Shown piece after piece: positions 31,489 through 33,042 of a stretch of 33,042 nucleotides of DNA. A program made the position numbers and the translations under genes. Position 1 is the first letter of the stretch; every line of letters starts with the position of its first letter. The DNA comes from Myxococcales bacterium (GTDB lineage: Bacteria > Myxococcota > Polyangia > Polyangiales > Polyangiaceae): positions 1 to 33,042 of the forward strand of contig JAGQIY010000097.1 of the NCBI GenBank assembly GCA_020430865.1, written 5' to 3'. The notes beneath the pieces were generated by a model, which saw only the letters and a program-made list of their open reading frames with translations, had not been told where the DNA came from and ran no database searches.

Positions 31489-33042
31489 TTGGAAAGCTCC
31501 TGTCGCACCCAGCCGAGCGCGGCGTCGTACACGCTGTCCCTGCCAGCCAGCAGATCGGACTGGGTCTGCAGCACGACGACGTCCGGTTCCACGCCGTGAC
31601 CGTTGAGCATTTGCCCCGAGAAGTGCAGCGTGTCCCCCACGGCGATCGAGTACCCGAGTCCCAGCCAGTAGCCGAAGGTGAACAGCGTGGAGAAGCCTCC
31701 CGCGGTCTGGTACGGACCGAACACCTTCGCGCGGGGCGCGCCCTTGATTCCGAGCGGCAACCAGTCGCTGGCAGAACCGTCGAGGTGGGTCAGCAGCGCA
31801 ACTGGCAGGTCGGTGCGAGCCTCGGAGCTCCCGGCGTACTCCATGGCGCCCGTCGACAAGAGCTGGTTGAACAAGCTCAGCCCCTCGCTCGGTGACACCG
31901 GAGGCTGCGCGCTCTGGTTCCGAAACAGGAACACGTCGAGTGGCGTGCGCTCGCGCACCAGGTTCCAGAGGATCGCAGGCCCGAGACTGGTGCCGCCAAA
32001 ACCCGTGCGATGGTCGAGGATCACGCCGCGCGCCTGGGCCTTCCAGGTGTCCACAGCGCCATTCAGCAGGCTCCCCACGCCTTGGTTGCCCTGAACCAGC
32101 AGCGAGCTCCACAGCAGGCCGTAGATCGCCTCGCTGGAGTCGCTCTCGACCACGATACCTTGAGCAGTAGCGCCGCGACTGTGGCTCTCGGGGGCATCGG
32201 CCAGGTGGAGCACCGGACGGTTGTCGCAGCCGATGTCCTGCTCCGCATCGGCGGGAGCGGGCGGAAGGGAGTCGATGTCGATGGTCTCGGTGGTCGGGCT
32301 ACAGCTGCCCTGAGCAGCATCGCAACGCACGACCTCGATCCGATGAGCGAACTTGGCGATCAGGTCCCGCAGCCGCACCGTGTGCTCGGCGTGGGTGACA
32401 TGGTTCGATGCGGTCCAGTAACCCGGGTCGACGTTGATCAAGGAGCGGGCCCACTCGATCGGATGCCGACCGTCGACGCGCACCAGGCGGTCACCTTGAT
32501 GGAGCCCCAGGGTATTGCCCTTGCCAACGTGCGAAACCAGGATGTCCAGGTACTCGCTGCTGCTGGGCGCGGCTTGGCTGCTCACGTCCGCCGTGCCCTC
32601 GATGAAGCAGACCGACAGCGGCTGCAGGTCTTCAAGGATGAAGCCATCGATGCCCGAGCTCGTGGTGTGCCAATCGTGGAGCCGACCAATTGCCGAGCGG
32701 TAACGCGTCCAGAAGGTGAGTGCGTCGGGCGCTGCGCGCATGGCCTCGATCTCGGTGAGCGCGGCGGGCAAGTCTCGAGCCCGGTTCTCTTGCGGTCCGT
32801 AGAGGTACTGGAAGCGCGCGCCCAGGTAGCTGACCAGGGCGTCCCGATCCGCGGCCGCTGGCAACACGGGCACCCGCGCGGCCGCGTCTCGACAGTAGCC
32901 GTACTCGCAGATCTCGCTCGCCAGGCAGCTCTGGGTATCTTGTGCGCCGGCGCAGCGCGTGAGCGCTCGCCCCGGGCCTTCGTCCAAGATCTCGAGCCCG
33001 TCCACCTCGGCACCGGTCGTCGTGAACACGCCGAAGTTCAGA
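31485..33042 (-). CDS. Exported S41-type protease-like protein (copy A), 5' end outside window
   Basis: The frame is open through the right edge, so the signal peptide and most of the N-terminal domain lie beyond; GTG 33029 is only an internal start-like codon. The visible part parallels copy B: a four-Cys knot, a helical bundle ending in Leu-His-Asp-Trp-His-Thr, a PDZ-like Leu-His-Gln-Gly-Asp-Arg, Gly-Val-Ile-Leu-Asp-His-Arg-Thr-Gly, a Gly-Ser-Ala-Ser-Asp nucleophile motif, and Gly-His-Gly-Val-Glu-Pro-Asp near the end. The Lys of classic S41 sites is again absent (Gln-Thr-Ala-Gly-Gly). It is the most upstream visible gene of the four-gene run and is followed by lipoprotein copy A through an ATGA overlap. 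It is probably active in the periplasm or at the surface. Confidence 0.8.
   Translation of the reverse strand, partial: LNFGVFTTTGAEVDGLEILDEGPGRALTRCAGAQDTQSCLASEICEYGYCRDAAARVPVLPAAADRDALVSYLGARFQYLYGPQENRARDLPAALTEIEAMRAAPDALTFWTRYRSAIGRLHDWHTTSSGIDGFILEDLQPLSVCFIEGTADVSSQAAPSSSEYLDILVSHVGKGNTLGLHQGDRLVRVDGRHPIEWARSLINVDPGYWTASNHVTHAEHTVRLRDLIAKFAHRIEVVRCDAAQGSCSPTTETIDIDSLPPAPADAEQDIGCDNRPVLHLADAPESHSRGATAQGIVVESDSSEAIYGLLWSSLLVQGNQGVGSLLNGAVDTWKAQARGVILDHRTGFGGTSLGPAILWNLVRERTPLDVFLFRNQSAQPPVSPSEGLSLFNQLLSTGAMEYAGSSEARTDLPVALLTHLDGSASDWLPLGIKGAPRAKVFGPYQTAGGFSTLFTFGYWLGLGYSIAVGDTLHFSGQMLNGHGVEPDVVVLQTQSDLLAGRDSVYDAALGWVRQELSK

Noticed and set aside
1..33042. tRNA, rRNA or CRISPR arrays
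   Set aside because: No T-loop consensus in a cloverleaf context, no rRNA core sequence and no regularly spaced repeats with unique spacers were seen. The 41-bp repeat pair is in-frame coding sequence.

Overview
The window is very GC-rich with strong third-position G/C codon use. It carries many lipoproteins with Asp/Ala/Gly/Pro-rich linkers, a membrane Ser/Thr kinase with an N-terminal zinc ribbon, two MopE-type metal-binding motifs, and many small coupled operons. Together these suggest a myxobacterial chromosome (Myxococcota, probably Polyangia/Sorangiineae-like). That placement is an inference from gene style; there is no rRNA or tRNA marker here. No mobile element, phage, CRISPR array, rRNA or tRNA was seen. 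No gene-free stretch exceeds 300 bases; the longest is 11121-11352.

Layout. (1) 3-5500, plus strand: the C-terminal part of an outer-membrane barrel protein, then a large lipoprotein with a virulence-factor-lipase-like layout, sharing one base. (2) 5607-8873, plus: an unattached biotin-carrier protein, an ACC deaminase/D-cysteine desulfhydrase family enzyme, and an ATP-grasp ligase of the PGM1 type. (3) 8916-11120, minus: a polytopic protein with a sulfatase-fold domain, divergent from a DUF4190-like membrane protein (11353-11775). (4) 17235 down to 11842, minus: a probable operon of a Cys-rich repeat lipoprotein, a Tat-exported START-like protein, an ABC-2 permease, a small membrane protein and XerC. 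(5) 17436-19263, plus: a soluble histidine-kinase-like protein that seems to lack its phospho-His and N-box Asn residues, then a single-domain response regulator. (6) 22125 down to 19389, minus: stand-alone hisF coupled to a hypothetical protein, a small anchored protein and a TerB-like protein. (7) 22273-27816, plus: a zinc-ribbon membrane protein with five T-M-L-G repeats, a zinc-ribbon Ser/Thr kinase with PPC-like ectodomains, and an exported beta-propeller protein. (8) 33042 down to 27828, minus: two tandem copies of a two-gene cassette, each an exported S41-type protease-like protein followed by a lipoprotein with a carbohydrate-binding-like N-terminus. All joints in this run are 4-base overlaps.

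The best candidates for an undescribed system are region 8 (duplicated secreted protease plus jelly-roll lipoprotein pairs) and region 7 (kinase plus a repeated threonine-motif partner). Several genes also have a -10-like box only 7-13 bases before the start codon and no Shine-Dalgarno, which suggests leaderless or near-leaderless transcripts. All functional calls come from reading motifs; no database search was run.
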